From an uncultured Bacteroidales bacterium (lineage in GTDB: Bacteria; Bacteroidota; Bacteroidia; Bacteroidales; FEN-979), in contig CAIYJU010000083.1 of assembly GCA_903926565.1 (NCBI GenBank), forward strand, positions 1-46,856: DNA of 46,856 bases, read 5' to 3'. Below, one piece after another: positions 25,438 to 33,278 of this stretch; position 1 is the stretch's first letter; each line of letters begins with the position of its first letter. The notes beneath the pieces were generated by a model. The model searched no databases. It worked only from the letters and a program-made list of their open reading frames with translations, and had not been told where the DNA came from. A program made the position numbers and the translations under genes.

Positions 25438-26010
25438 CTATTCAATGATAATCTGATATTTATCCAGTAATCCAATAATACCTGCCGACGAGAATTTCGC
25501 CTTTTTCACCCTGTTCAATTCCAGGTCGAAGGAATAATTGTATGCAGTCCGGAAATCAACTTTTTCCAATACCGAATGCATGAAAATGGTTCTGGATAAA
25601 TCACAATTGAGAAAACCTGAAGCAGTCAGGTCAGTTTCGGTGAAATCGGCCTCCTTGATTGTGCACTCTTTGAATATGGTGTTTTTGATCTTTTTTTTGA
25701 AAAAAGTTGAATAATCCAATGAACACGTATCAAAGCCGAATGAAAGCAGGAAGTCTTTACATTTTGTAAAATCAATGCCCAGCAGTTTACATCCGGTGAA
25801 TCTGGCATTGTTCAGGCCGGTATTGTTCAGTTTGACCATGCTGAAGCTGCATTCTTTAAAATGACAATCGAGGAAATCGCTGTTGGAGAGGTCGCTTTTC
25901 GAAAAAACGCAGTTGATAAATGTGCATGAATCAAATTCATGGTACGACAATTTTTTATCGGAGTAATCAACTTTGGTAAAGGTTATTTTTTCCTGCAGTG
26001 TTTTGTTCAT
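25438..26010 (-). CDS. pentapeptide repeat protein
   Basis: Most of the 190 residues fall into pentapeptide register A(D/N)LXX with F, L or C at the centre: CTFINCVFSKSDLSNSDFLD, CHFKECSF, ARFTGCKLLGIDF and ADFTETDLTASGFLNCDLS. This predicts a right-handed quadrilateral beta-helix. It resembles the Qnr/MfpA group in size, which mimic DNA and bind gyrase, but the residues decisive for that are not visible, so a general binding role is all that can be said. No signal peptide. It overlaps or abuts the LOR gene and forms an operon with it. Confidence 0.85.
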   Translation of the reverse strand: MNKTLQEKITFTKVDYSDKKLSYHEFDSCTFINCVFSKSDLSNSDFLDCHFKECSFSMVKLNNTGLNNARFTGCKLLGIDFTKCKDFLLSFGFDTCSLDYSTFFKKKIKNTIFKECTIKEADFTETDLTASGFLNCDLSRTIFMHSVLEKVDFRTAYNYSFDLELNRVKKAKFSSAGIIGLLDKYQIIIE

Positions 26011-26149
26011 GGTGGCTGATGCAAATTCTTTATGCTATTTTATTGATCACAATCATACAAGTAAAGTCAAAATATCCAATGAATATTTTTGATGATAAGA
26101 ATTTCCTGATATCCTATAATTTTGTGGTGCAAAATTTACATAAGGTATG

Positions 26150-26332
26150 TCTCCACCCGCTCCGAAGGAGCGAAATTCTGGTTGCACGTTGATGTGCAGG
26201 AACAATTCGCACCGTAGATGCGAAATTATTTTCCGGAAAATCAAAATTAAAATGAATTGCGCACCTACGGAGCGCTGAGGTTGGGGTGTTGGCATGCGGG
26301 CTACCAATATTTGGCTCCTACGGAGCCGGGAA
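26150..26332. repeat. composite of four REP-like palindromes in nested inverted order
   Basis: Four short palindromes lie in 180 bp. A: CGCTCC-GAA-GGAGCG (26158-26172). D: TTCGCA-CCGTAGA-TGCGAA (26206-26224). E: GCGCACC-TAC-GGAGCGC (26259-26275). B: GGCTCC-TAC-GGAGCC (26313-26327). A and B are followed, on opposite strands, by the same tail AAAT(T/A)(C/T)TGGT(T/A)GC. D and E are likewise inverted relative to each other and share AATT(A/C)ATTTT. The block therefore has overall dyad symmetry. It fills the 354-bp gap between the pentapeptide gene and the amylase gene. A third copy of the A/B type is at 46799. No transposase is present nearby. Confidence 0.75.
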
Positions 26333-26364
26333 GGATTATTTATTTCCATCAACCGGTAATGCGT

Positions 26365-28449
26365 TTAGTATTTCATAACTTTTCGGGTAACCATGCTTCC
26401 GTTCATCCTGTGAAGTGAAATGTAATAAACCCCGGAAGGAATGTCAGACAAATCGATCAGGCAGATGTTGGAAACCCATGACGGAGTAATAGCCACTGGC
26501 AGGCCGATTGCCCGGGTGACCGTTACTTTCCGGATTTTCTCCGGCAGGGTGACATGAACCAGGCCACGGGTGGGATTGGGAAAGATATTCCAGGTGAAAT
26601 CATCCGGATCTTCAATACCAACAGGAGGACAGGTCACCTCATTGGCCGTGTATTTTCCGCTGGTCAATGTTCCTGCATCCCAGCACTTATCTTCTGAGGT
26701 AAACAGATCAACGGTTTGCTGAATCGGGGAGGCCGGACCATTGTCAAAGACTACTCCGATGGGCAGGGTGGTGAACCCTGTGATGTTGTATGAATAATAC
26801 CCGTCGGTTCCCAGGGTCATCGAAGTCCCTGGCCATGCACCGCATAACGGGGTGGTTCCTGTCCACGCATAAACTTTGCAGTTGGTCCAGCCTGCAGGAA
26901 CTTTAAATCGGACCTTGATGGATGAGGGCATTGAGGCAATGGTGTATGTATTTGACACCTCGGGTGAGTAGAGATGGGTTACGGGGTTATATGCAATTGC
27001 ACGCAGGGTTTGTGAGCCGGAAATAACGATCGGGAGTGAGTAGGGGGTGGAAGTAATGGTCGGAGGGGTGTTGTTGGTGGTGTAATAGACTGAGGCTCCG
27101 GTCGTCGTGGTCATGGTAACGGTTTGCGGAGAGTAATAGGTACCCCCTGAAGGTGCAACGAGCAACGAAGGTGCAACCGGGTTGATGGTCTTCGTCCAGA
27201 TCGAATAATCCTGTCCTGAAACGGCCAGGGTATAACCGGACGGAGGCGTATAGCTTCCGCTCCCGATTTTAACGATCAACGTTCCGTTGAGCCCTGACGC
27301 CGTTGAGACATAAATGTTGTTTGCATACTGGTTGACGGTAACTGCACTTTCGCTGTGAAGTTTCACGGCGCGACGGGCGGCAATCATGTTGAATATCTCC
27401 GGTTTGTATAACTTCCAGTGAGCGAGCAGCACACAGGGCACTCCGGGAGATCCCATCAGGAATGCATTAGCAGCCGGGACATTCCCGTTAAACCGGCTGG
27501 AATTGCCGGTAACATAGGTGTCGTGGTTATCTACAAAGGTGGTGGCATAGCGCCTGGTATCGGGACTATGTATCAGGCCGGCGGGCTGAGGTGTCGTACC
27601 GTTCAGCAACCAGACCAGCTGGGTTAAATTCATTCCTCCGTTCCACATGGCCGAATTCAAAGCATATTTCAGGGGAAAATCGAACGTGGTTGAATTGTTG
27701 CTGCAACCAACGATCCATGCCTTGCACAGGTCGTAACTGCCATCAAAATATTCACCGACCGAGAAATATCCGCCGGCGGCATTGTTGTATTCATTCACGA
27801 ACGAGGCGGTATATCCTTTGGTCATGTCGTAACGCCATCCGGCATATCCCATTTCGTTTTTCAGGAAATGCATGTACCCTTTCACATTGTTCCGGACCAC
27901 GGTACTTAGATGGTCGAGATCGCGGGAACCGTTGAAGTCATCGCCTGTGTCGGGCGCCCCGGTCGGCGTTGCCTGTCCGGGCTGATTCGCAACTTCATCC
28001 GTGCTGCAGATCTGGGCAGGGCCCATTGAATAGGTGGTGCCGTTATAGTATTCTGTCGGGAAGTCTGTCCAGTTTGTCGCCCCGCTCCGGTGATTTACCA
28101 CCACATCGGCAATCGCTCTGGCACCCCGGTTACTGAGGGATGAAATCAACGTTTGCAATTCAGTTTTTGTACCGAAGGCGCTGTTCTGGTCAAACCACCA
28201 CACCGGCGCGTAACCCATGCTGTTTGAACTCTGGCAGTTCCCGCTGGGGGGAAGCCAAACCAGGCTGTAGAGCGGGGCGATTTCACCGGCCTGGGCGTTG
28301 ATTGTCGTCCATTTGCTGTCGGCATAGGAATCCCAGTAGAAGGCCTGCAACATCACATCCTGGCACTGGGCAGGAGCCTGGGCTTTCAGGTTCGGATTTG
28401 CAAGAGAGATAAATGTGAGTAAAAGGAGAATGACAAAGATTGGTTTCAT
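26365..28449 (-). CDS. secreted alpha-amylase, GH13, with chitobiase-like and CBM26-like domains, T9SS-sorted
   Basis: After a signal peptide comes the catalytic barrel starting QDVMLQAFYWDSYADSKW. Conserved regions are DVVVNHRSG, GWRYDMTKG (nucleophile Asp208), SVGEYFD (acid/base Glu233) and FVDNHDTY (Asp310). The C-terminal sheet RRAVKLHSES...GTLIVKIGSG is like that of plant-type alpha-amylases (GH13 subfamily 6). Residues ~415-495 form a chitobiase C-terminal-like repeat (GGTYYSPQTVTM, YYTTNNTPPT). Residues ~498-590 resemble starch-binding module 26 (VYAWTGTTPLCGAWPGT). A T9SS sorting domain (WNIFPNPTRGLVHV) follows. The enzyme should hydrolyse alpha-1,4-glucans at the cell surface. No SusCD pair is nearby. 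Confidence 0.93.
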   Translation of the reverse strand: MKPIFVILLLLTFISLANPNLKAQAPAQCQDVMLQAFYWDSYADSKWTTINAQAGEIAPLYSLVWLPPSGNCQSSNSMGYAPVWWFDQNSAFGTKTELQTLISSLSNRGARAIADVVVNHRSGATNWTDFPTEYYNGTTYSMGPAQICSTDEVANQPGQATPTGAPDTGDDFNGSRDLDHLSTVVRNNVKGYMHFLKNEMGYAGWRYDMTKGYTASFVNEYNNAAGGYFSVGEYFDGSYDLCKAWIVGCSNNSTTFDFPLKYALNSAMWNGGMNLTQLVWLLNGTTPQPAGLIHSPDTRRYATTFVDNHDTYVTGNSSRFNGNVPAANAFLMGSPGVPCVLLAHWKLYKPEIFNMIAARRAVKLHSESAVTVNQYANNIYVSTASGLNGTLIVKIGSGSYTPPSGYTLAVSGQDYSIWTKTINPVAPSLLVAPSGGTYYSPQTVTMTTTTGASVYYTTNNTPPTITSTPYSLPIVISGSQTLRAIAYNPVTHLYSPEVSNTYTIASMPSSIKVRFKVPAGWTNCKVYAWTGTTPLCGAWPGTSMTLGTDGYYSYNITGFTTLPIGVVFDNGPASPIQQTVDLFTSEDKCWDAGTLTSGKYTANEVTCPPVGIEDPDDFTWNIFPNPTRGLVHVTLPEKIRKVTVTRAIGLPVAITPSWVSNICLIDLSDIPSGVYYISLHRMNGSMVTRKVMKY

Positions 28450-28457
28450 GCTTGAAA

Positions 28458-28481
28458 ATTTGACCTAAAGATAGGTCAAAT
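28458..28481 (-). promoter_or_regulatory. 10-bp inverted repeat overlapping the amylase promoter
   Basis: ATTTGACCTA (28458-28467) and TAGGTCAAAT (28472-28481) are perfect arms with a 4-nt spacer, 8 bp upstream of the amylase ATG. On the minus strand TATCTTTA (28473-28466), a near -7 box, falls in its centre. It may be an operator for amylase control, or a weak terminator of the C-S lyase gene (stop at 28498), since TTTT follows on the minus strand. Confidence 0.5.
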
Positions 28482-28497
28482 ATCGATAATCAGGCCG

Positions 28498-29676
28498 TTA
28501 ATCAACAGAAATTTCAGCCAACATCTTTTGGAGCTGGATCAGTGCATCTGTCAATGTTAACCGGGGACAGGCAATGTTCATCCGCATAAAGCCCGATCCG
28601 CCGGGACCGAATTCGGTCCCCGGGTTAAAGCCCAGTCCTGCTTCGAAGATCAGCTTGTTCTTCAGGGTTTCATCATCCATCCTGAATTTCCGGAAGTCAA
28701 GCCAGATCATATAGGTTGCTTCCGGCCGGAACATTTTCAGGCCGGGGATGTTGCTGTTGATGAAATCCTCAGTAAAATTGAGGTTCTCATTCAGATAATC
28801 GATCAGCTGCAACCGCCATGGTTCTCCTTCAGAATAGGCAGCGGTTGATGCAACACTCCCGAAGAGGTTGCCCATGCCCAGGTGCATCTTTTCAACCGTC
28901 TGTGAAAATGCCGCCCGGAGTTGCGGGTTTGTGATGATCATGGAGGAGGTGGAGAGCCCTGCCAGGTTGAACGTTTTACTGGGCGCGTGGGCAGTTGCCG
29001 TGATTTCAGCCACCTCGGGCGACAGGTTGGCGAATACCTGGTGCCTGAAGCCCGGCATGACCAGGTCGGCATGGATTTCATCTGATAATACCAGGACACC
29101 ATGCTTCAGGCAGATCCGTGCAATTTCTTCCAGTTCCGCCAGGCTCCAGCAGCGACCCACAGGATTGTGCGGGTTACACAAAATCAACATTTTGGCATCC
29201 TTCGCCTGATCTTCAAGCAAGTCGAAATCAATATGATATGTGGTTCCTTTCTCAACTAATTGATTGTGCACCAAAGTTCTGTTGTGATCACTTACGGCAC
29301 CGTAAAAGGGGCGGTAAACCGGTGCCTGGATGATGATTTTATCACCGGGTTTTGTAAAGGCCAGTACCATCAGGTTGAGGGAAGGAACCACCCCCGGACA
29401 AAAGACGATGTGGTCTTTGTGAATTTTCCAGTCGTGATGTGACCGCATCCAGGCAATAATCGGCTGGTAATAGGATAAATCCCTGAATGTATATCCATAA
29501 ACGGGATGGCCGGCACGTTCGGTAACTGCATCGCGGATGAAACCGGGTGTTTCAAAATCCATATCGGCCACCCACATCGGAATGACATCACGCTTTCCGA
29601 ATATGGCCTGCCGTAAATCATATTTTACACTGGAAGTGTTGGTGCGGTCGATGATTTTGTCGAAATTGTATTTCAT
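28498..29676 (-). CDS. patB: MalY/PatB family PLP-dependent C-S lyase (cystathionine beta-lyase type)
   Basis: A full-length fold-type I aminotransferase-like enzyme (392 aa from the ATG at 29676; a TTG lies two codons earlier). The N-terminal MKYNFDKIIDRTNTSSVKYD and IPMWVADMDFETP are the MalY/PatB hallmarks. Other motifs are ILCNPHNPVGRCWS, VLSDEIHADLVMPG, the PLP lysine Lys234 in APSKTFNLAGLS, and the C-terminal FMRMNIACPR substrate-carboxylate Arg. It should cleave cystathionine or cysteine conjugates to thiol, pyruvate and ammonia. Cytosolic. No methionine-pathway genes adjoin it. Confidence 0.9.
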   Translation of the reverse strand: MKYNFDKIIDRTNTSSVKYDLRQAIFGKRDVIPMWVADMDFETPGFIRDAVTERAGHPVYGYTFRDLSYYQPIIAWMRSHHDWKIHKDHIVFCPGVVPSLNLMVLAFTKPGDKIIIQAPVYRPFYGAVSDHNRTLVHNQLVEKGTTYHIDFDLLEDQAKDAKMLILCNPHNPVGRCWSLAELEEIARICLKHGVLVLSDEIHADLVMPGFRHQVFANLSPEVAEITATAHAPSKTFNLAGLSTSSMIITNPQLRAAFSQTVEKMHLGMGNLFGSVASTAAYSEGEPWRLQLIDYLNENLNFTEDFINSNIPGLKMFRPEATYMIWLDFRKFRMDDETLKNKLIFEAGLGFNPGTEFGPGGSGFMRMNIACPRLTLTDALIQLQKMLAEISVD

Positions 29677-29771
29677 GCTCAAGTAAACTATTTGAGTGCA
29701 AGTTTACAGGTTTTTTTTGCGGCTTTGTTGCTACCAGGTAACTTTTCTCCTGCTTTTTGACCCCATCCCCC

Positions 29772-29809
29772 CGGCACCCTTCCCCAAAAAAGGGAAGGGG
29801 GGGCGGTGC
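29772..29809. repeat. GC-rich hairpin between the C-S lyase and AAA+ genes
   Basis: CCCTTCCCC (29777-29785) and GGGAAGGGG (29792-29800) enclose A6, and outer GCACC/GGTGC extends the stem. No T-run follows on either strand. It resembles a dispersed intergenic hairpin; its function is unclear. Confidence 0.5.
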
Positions 29810-29852
29810 TAATTCAACAAATTCCTGATAATAAAAGATAACTGTTTACGGG

Positions 29853-31568
29853 CTATTTTTCTTTAAGGTTATATGAAAAACCTATTTTTCGAATGACACG
29901 CCTGTTCATCTGTTCTTCATTACAGAATGACTGTATTTCATTGAACAAAGGAAAGGTTCCGTAAAGAGCCTGTTGAAGGATGCATTTCCGGGCAATGTTT
30001 TCAATCTGGCCACCACTCAGTTCAAACAGGGCCGCCAAATTCTCAGCGTGTTCAACAGGAAGATTTTTTACTTTATCCAGCCAGATTTTCGCCCTTGATT
30101 TCAGGTCTGGTTTCTCGAAACATATCTTATAAAGAAACCTCCGTTCGAAGGCCTGGTCAAGGTTCTGTGTGAGGTTGGTGGTTGCGACCAGGATTCCGTT
30201 CAGATCCTCCATCTCCTGTAAAATAATATTCTGAATGGCATTTTCGGTCTGGTCCACAGAGGATGACCCGATCTTTTTCCGGGTGCTGAAGATACCGTCG
30301 GCTTCGTTGAACAACAGGATGGGAGGGACCTCGCACTTTTCGACCTTCCTCCGGTATTCATCAAACACACGTTTTATAAGCTTTTCCGACTCTCCGAACC
30401 ACATGCTTTTTGTTTCACTGATGGAGATCATCTTGATGTCTCTGCCGGTTTTACGGGCCATCTGGTATGCCGATTCAGTTTTACCGGTTCCGGGAGCCCC
30501 GTACAGCAAAACCGTCACTCCGGTTCTCATTCCTGCATCTTTTAACCGGTTAACCAGGCTGGCATGGTTTTCCGGAGTCAGGGTGTCCGTGAGAAAGGTT
30601 AGTTTTTTTGATACTTCATCCCCGAAGTAAAGCTCTTTTTCCGGAATGTTTGTGGAGAGGATAATATCATTTGGTTTCTTCTTTCCTTTTTTTGCGACAA
30701 ACAAATCTTTGTCATCCTGGAGCAGGAGTTCGAGACCGTAATCCGTCAGTGTCACATGGCGTTCACTTTTAAACTGCCCCTCTTCCATTGCAACCAGTCC
30801 GTATTTTAACAGGGTATGGGTACCCTTCAGGAACTCTCTCCTCACACGCATCCTGGCAGAAAAGTCGGTATAGAGGTATTTGATCGCCTCGAGCAGGTTT
30901 ACCGAATCCTCCTCATCGATATATTCACTGCATATCAGGATAAACAGTGTCAGGTCATCGGTCTCCATCGGTAGTTTCCATAAATCCTTCACAAACGGAA
31001 GTGACATGTTTCTTTTCAGCGTTGCCACTATCTCATGATGCAGTTCAGACACGGTATATTCTCCCTGGTGAAAATTCTGGAAAACACCTTCGAAATAGAC
31101 CATGAGGGAGTAAACATCAGGTGTTTCTATTTTCACGGAGGTGAATTTTTCACCCATTCTCAGTGCTTCGAAGGCCTCCCTGTTGACATAGAAATCGATG
31201 TTGTTCAGATTTCCGCCACCTCCGCGCCTTCTCCGGTTGTTTTCAACCTGCCTGCGGAGGAGTTTCTTTTCAACCATGTCGTCGAGATCGGGGAGGTAGC
31301 TCACCACACTGACCGGACTGCAACCGATATAATCGGCAATGTTTTCCAGGTCAACCGTACACGACCCGAAATTAATCGTAAAGATGGTACTGAACAGGAG
31401 AACCTGGATTTCGGAAATATCCAGAAACGCAGATAATTTCCGGATTTCCTGTTTGTTTTTAAGTAACATCTCTTTGTTAATCCCGGAAGATTTTATGTCA
31501 AGGGCAATCCGCTCGACACATTTCAAAAGGTCTTTGTTTGTCTCTGTTTCCTTGTTTTTCTCTCTCAT
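29853..31568 (-). CDS. AAA+ ATPase with N-terminal winged-helix-like region
   Basis: Residues ~330-560 are an AAA+ domain: Walker A GAPGTGKTES (~356-365), Walker B LLFNEADG (~417-424, Asn where the first Walker B Asp is usual), sensor-1 ATTN (~464) and arginine-finger-like FERRF. The N-terminal ~300 residues are helical. They include DLENIADYIGCSPVSVVSYL (helix-turn-helix-like) and a second winged-helix-like part near YGLVAMEEGQFKSERHVTLTD. A disordered RRRRGGGG linker lies at ~112-120. NEAD ATPases of this design occur widely in Bacteroidota without a known target; protein remodelling or DNA-linked unfolding is plausible. It is transcribed divergently from the LytTR gene, with TAATTTTG (31596-31589, minus) as a possible -7. 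Confidence 0.85.
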   Translation of the reverse strand: MREKNKETETNKDLLKCVERIALDIKSSGINKEMLLKNKQEIRKLSAFLDISEIQVLLFSTIFTINFGSCTVDLENIADYIGCSPVSVVSYLPDLDDMVEKKLLRRQVENNRRRRGGGGNLNNIDFYVNREAFEALRMGEKFTSVKIETPDVYSLMVYFEGVFQNFHQGEYTVSELHHEIVATLKRNMSLPFVKDLWKLPMETDDLTLFILICSEYIDEEDSVNLLEAIKYLYTDFSARMRVRREFLKGTHTLLKYGLVAMEEGQFKSERHVTLTDYGLELLLQDDKDLFVAKKGKKKPNDIILSTNIPEKELYFGDEVSKKLTFLTDTLTPENHASLVNRLKDAGMRTGVTVLLYGAPGTGKTESAYQMARKTGRDIKMISISETKSMWFGESEKLIKRVFDEYRRKVEKCEVPPILLFNEADGIFSTRKKIGSSSVDQTENAIQNIILQEMEDLNGILVATTNLTQNLDQAFERRFLYKICFEKPDLKSRAKIWLDKVKNLPVEHAENLAALFELSGGQIENIARKCILQQALYGTFPLFNEIQSFCNEEQMNRRVIRKIGFSYNLKEK

Positions 31569-31678
31569 ATATTTGTATGAATGAGTGGCAAAATTAAGGT
31601 GAGAACCAGGGGCCGGAATGTTTTTTTATTTATCGCCTGCGTTTCACAATGAGCGGGGTTCATGGTTGAAATTTTTAC

Positions 31679-31708
31679 TTGTCCTGATCAAAACTTATGT
31701 TACTTTCG
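31679..31708 (+). promoter_or_regulatory. possible promoter of the LytTR-LytS pair
   Basis: TTG (31679-31681) and TACTTTCG (31701-31708), 19 nt apart, fit the Bacteroidota pattern with one mismatch at the -7 box. The first gene starts at 31753. Confidence 0.4.
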
Positions 31709-31752
31709 TAGTAGGATACCATAGCCATGCCGGAAACAAAAAAATCACTGCC

Positions 31753-32502
31753 ATGATAAAATGTGTGATCATCGACGATGAAATCAACTGCAGGGAAGAC
31801 CTGGCTTCATTAATCGCCTATAAATTCAAGGACCGCATTGAAGTTTCCGGTATGGCAGATTCTGTGAAAGCAGGCGTCGTTATGATCAACGCAATCCTGC
31901 CCGATGTTGTTTTTCTGGATATCAGGATGCCGGAGGAAAACGGGTTTCAGTTGTTTAAGCGATTTGATCCTGTTCATTTCGAAGTGGTGTTTACAACGTC
32001 TTATGAGGAATATGCCTTACAGGCCATCAAACATGCCGCCTTCGATTTTCTTCTGAAACCGGTAGATCCAGGGGAACTTGAGGCATTTCTCGACCGTTAT
32101 GACCAGCATAAAAAGCAGCTTTCGGTGGCAAATAAGATCAAACTCCTGCTCGCGCATCTTGAATCGGGCGACGAACCCAACATCCTGGTCTCCCTGCCGG
32201 TCGGGAAAGAGTTTAAGGTGATCAACGCCCGCGACATCCTCTATTGCAAGGCGGCCATAAGCTACACCGAGATCCATTTATCCGGCGGAGCTAAAGTTGT
32301 TGTGACAAAGAATCTGGGCAAGGTAATTGAGATTCTTAATTACCCGTTCTTTTACCACTGCCACAAATCATATTATGTCAATCTCAACCACATTGATTCG
32401 TATAATAAAACCGACGGATATATCCGAATGAAGAACAGGGAGGAGATCTACCTGGCCACACGGCGGATTGAGAAGTTTATAAACCTTTTCGGCAAGGAAT
32501 AG
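31753..32502 (+). CDS. LytTR-family response regulator
   Basis: Residues 1-120 are a receiver domain: acidic pair D8-D9 (VIIDDE), phospho-acceptor Asp56 in VFLDIRMP, and FLLKPVD with the conserved Lys. Residues ~145-249 are a LytTR DNA-binding domain: ILYCKAAISYTEIHL, VTKNLGKVIEIL, FYHCHKSYYVNLNHI and YLATRRIEKF. These regulators bind direct repeats upstream of target genes. The ATG at 31753 (MIKCVIIDDE) is the start; the frame further up lacks receiver-like sequence. The kinase follows 4 bp downstream. Confidence 0.92.
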   Translation: MIKCVIIDDEINCREDLASLIAYKFKDRIEVSGMADSVKAGVVMINAILPDVVFLDIRMPEENGFQLFKRFDPVHFEVVFTTSYEEYALQAIKHAAFDFLLKPVDPGELEAFLDRYDQHKKQLSVANKIKLLLAHLESGDEPNILVSLPVGKEFKVINARDILYCKAAISYTEIHLSGGAKVVVTKNLGKVIEILNYPFFYHCHKSYYVNLNHIDSYNKTDGYIRMKNREEIYLATRRIEKFINLFGKE

Positions 32503-32506
32503 CAAG

Positions 32507-33211
32507 ATGGCACGCTCCCCGGAAAATGACAACGATAAAGTTGAACTGGCAAAAGCACAGCTTGAAGCGCTCAAGGTGCGGATGAACCCTCATTTCATTG
32601 CCAACACCCTGACCTCCATACGGAGCATGCTGTTCAAAGACCGTAAGGATGATGCCATCAAATATCTGACTCTTTTTGCAAAGCTGATCCGCACGACACT
32701 CGAAAACGCTTCAAAGGATTATATCACCCTTGCAGCCGAACTCCGGTACATCCGCAACTACCTTGATATAGAAGAGCTGCGGTTTTCCGGCAAGTTCTCT
32801 ACCCGGATTGTTATTTCTGAAAGCCTCGTCCCTGTTGACTTGCTGGTGCCTCCAAACCTGTTTCAGCCTTTTATTGAAAATGCGATCAATCATGGACTGA
32901 TGCACAGGCTCAGCGGGGGAACACTGCTGATACAGTTTGAACCGGAAGGGAGCCTGCTGAAGTGTATTATTGAAGATAACGGGGTTGGCAGAAAGAAGGC
33001 CATTGAACTGGAGACACATACACTTACGCCGCACGCTTCTTTATCGGAGCGCATCACCCTCGACCGGATTGATCTTCTGAACAGGATCTATTCGACAACC
33101 ACCTATTCGATCAGAACGATTGATCTTACAGATGGTCATGAAATTCCGTGCGGGACAAGGGTAGAATTCAGGCTTCCGATGACGAGTATTTATTCCAGCC
33201 CTGAAATTTGA
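32507..33211 (+). CDS. LytS/His_kinase-type histidine kinase without sensor domain
   Basis: Only the catalytic core is present. A short lead-in (residues 1-17) is followed by the phospho-acceptor block VRMNPHFIANTLTSIRSM (His29), then YLDIEELRF, LFQPFIENAINHG (N-box), EDNGVG (G1) and a C-terminal CGTRVEFRLP. The family normally has several membrane helices or a propeller in front. Here it begins directly with the dimerisation region, so it should be cytosolic and take its signal from a partner. It forms an operon with the LytTR regulator 4 bp upstream. Confidence 0.9.
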   Translation: MARSPENDNDKVELAKAQLEALKVRMNPHFIANTLTSIRSMLFKDRKDDAIKYLTLFAKLIRTTLENASKDYITLAAELRYIRNYLDIEELRFSGKFSTRIVISESLVPVDLLVPPNLFQPFIENAINHGLMHRLSGGTLLIQFEPEGSLLKCIIEDNGVGRKKAIELETHTLTPHASLSERITLDRIDLLNRIYSTTTYSIRTIDLTDGHEIPCGTRVEFRLPMTSIYSSPEI

Positions 33212-33224
33212 AAATAGTTCAGGG

Positions 33225-33257
33225 TGTCTCAAAAGTCTGAATTTTTCTTTTGAGGCA
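33225..33257 (+). terminator. hairpin of the GAGACAGCCT family between convergent genes
   Basis: TGTCTCAAAAG (33225-33235) pairs with CTTTTGAGGCA (33247-33257), 11 bp with one G-T pair. It lies 14 bp after the kinase stop and 22 bp before the stop of the convergent gene, so it could serve both. Confidence 0.55.
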
Positions 33258-33278
33258 ACATCTTGTCCCGGCTGAAAT

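Noticed and set aside
26053..26352. 99-codon minus-strand frame across the REP-like block
   Set aside because: It is wholly made of the palindromic repeats; its mirror-image frame on the other strand shares the same RSxILVAR string, as expected of an inverted repeat and not of a gene.
29772..29809. Rho-independent terminator
   Set aside because: Strong GC hairpin, but no T-run on either strand; listed as a repeat instead.
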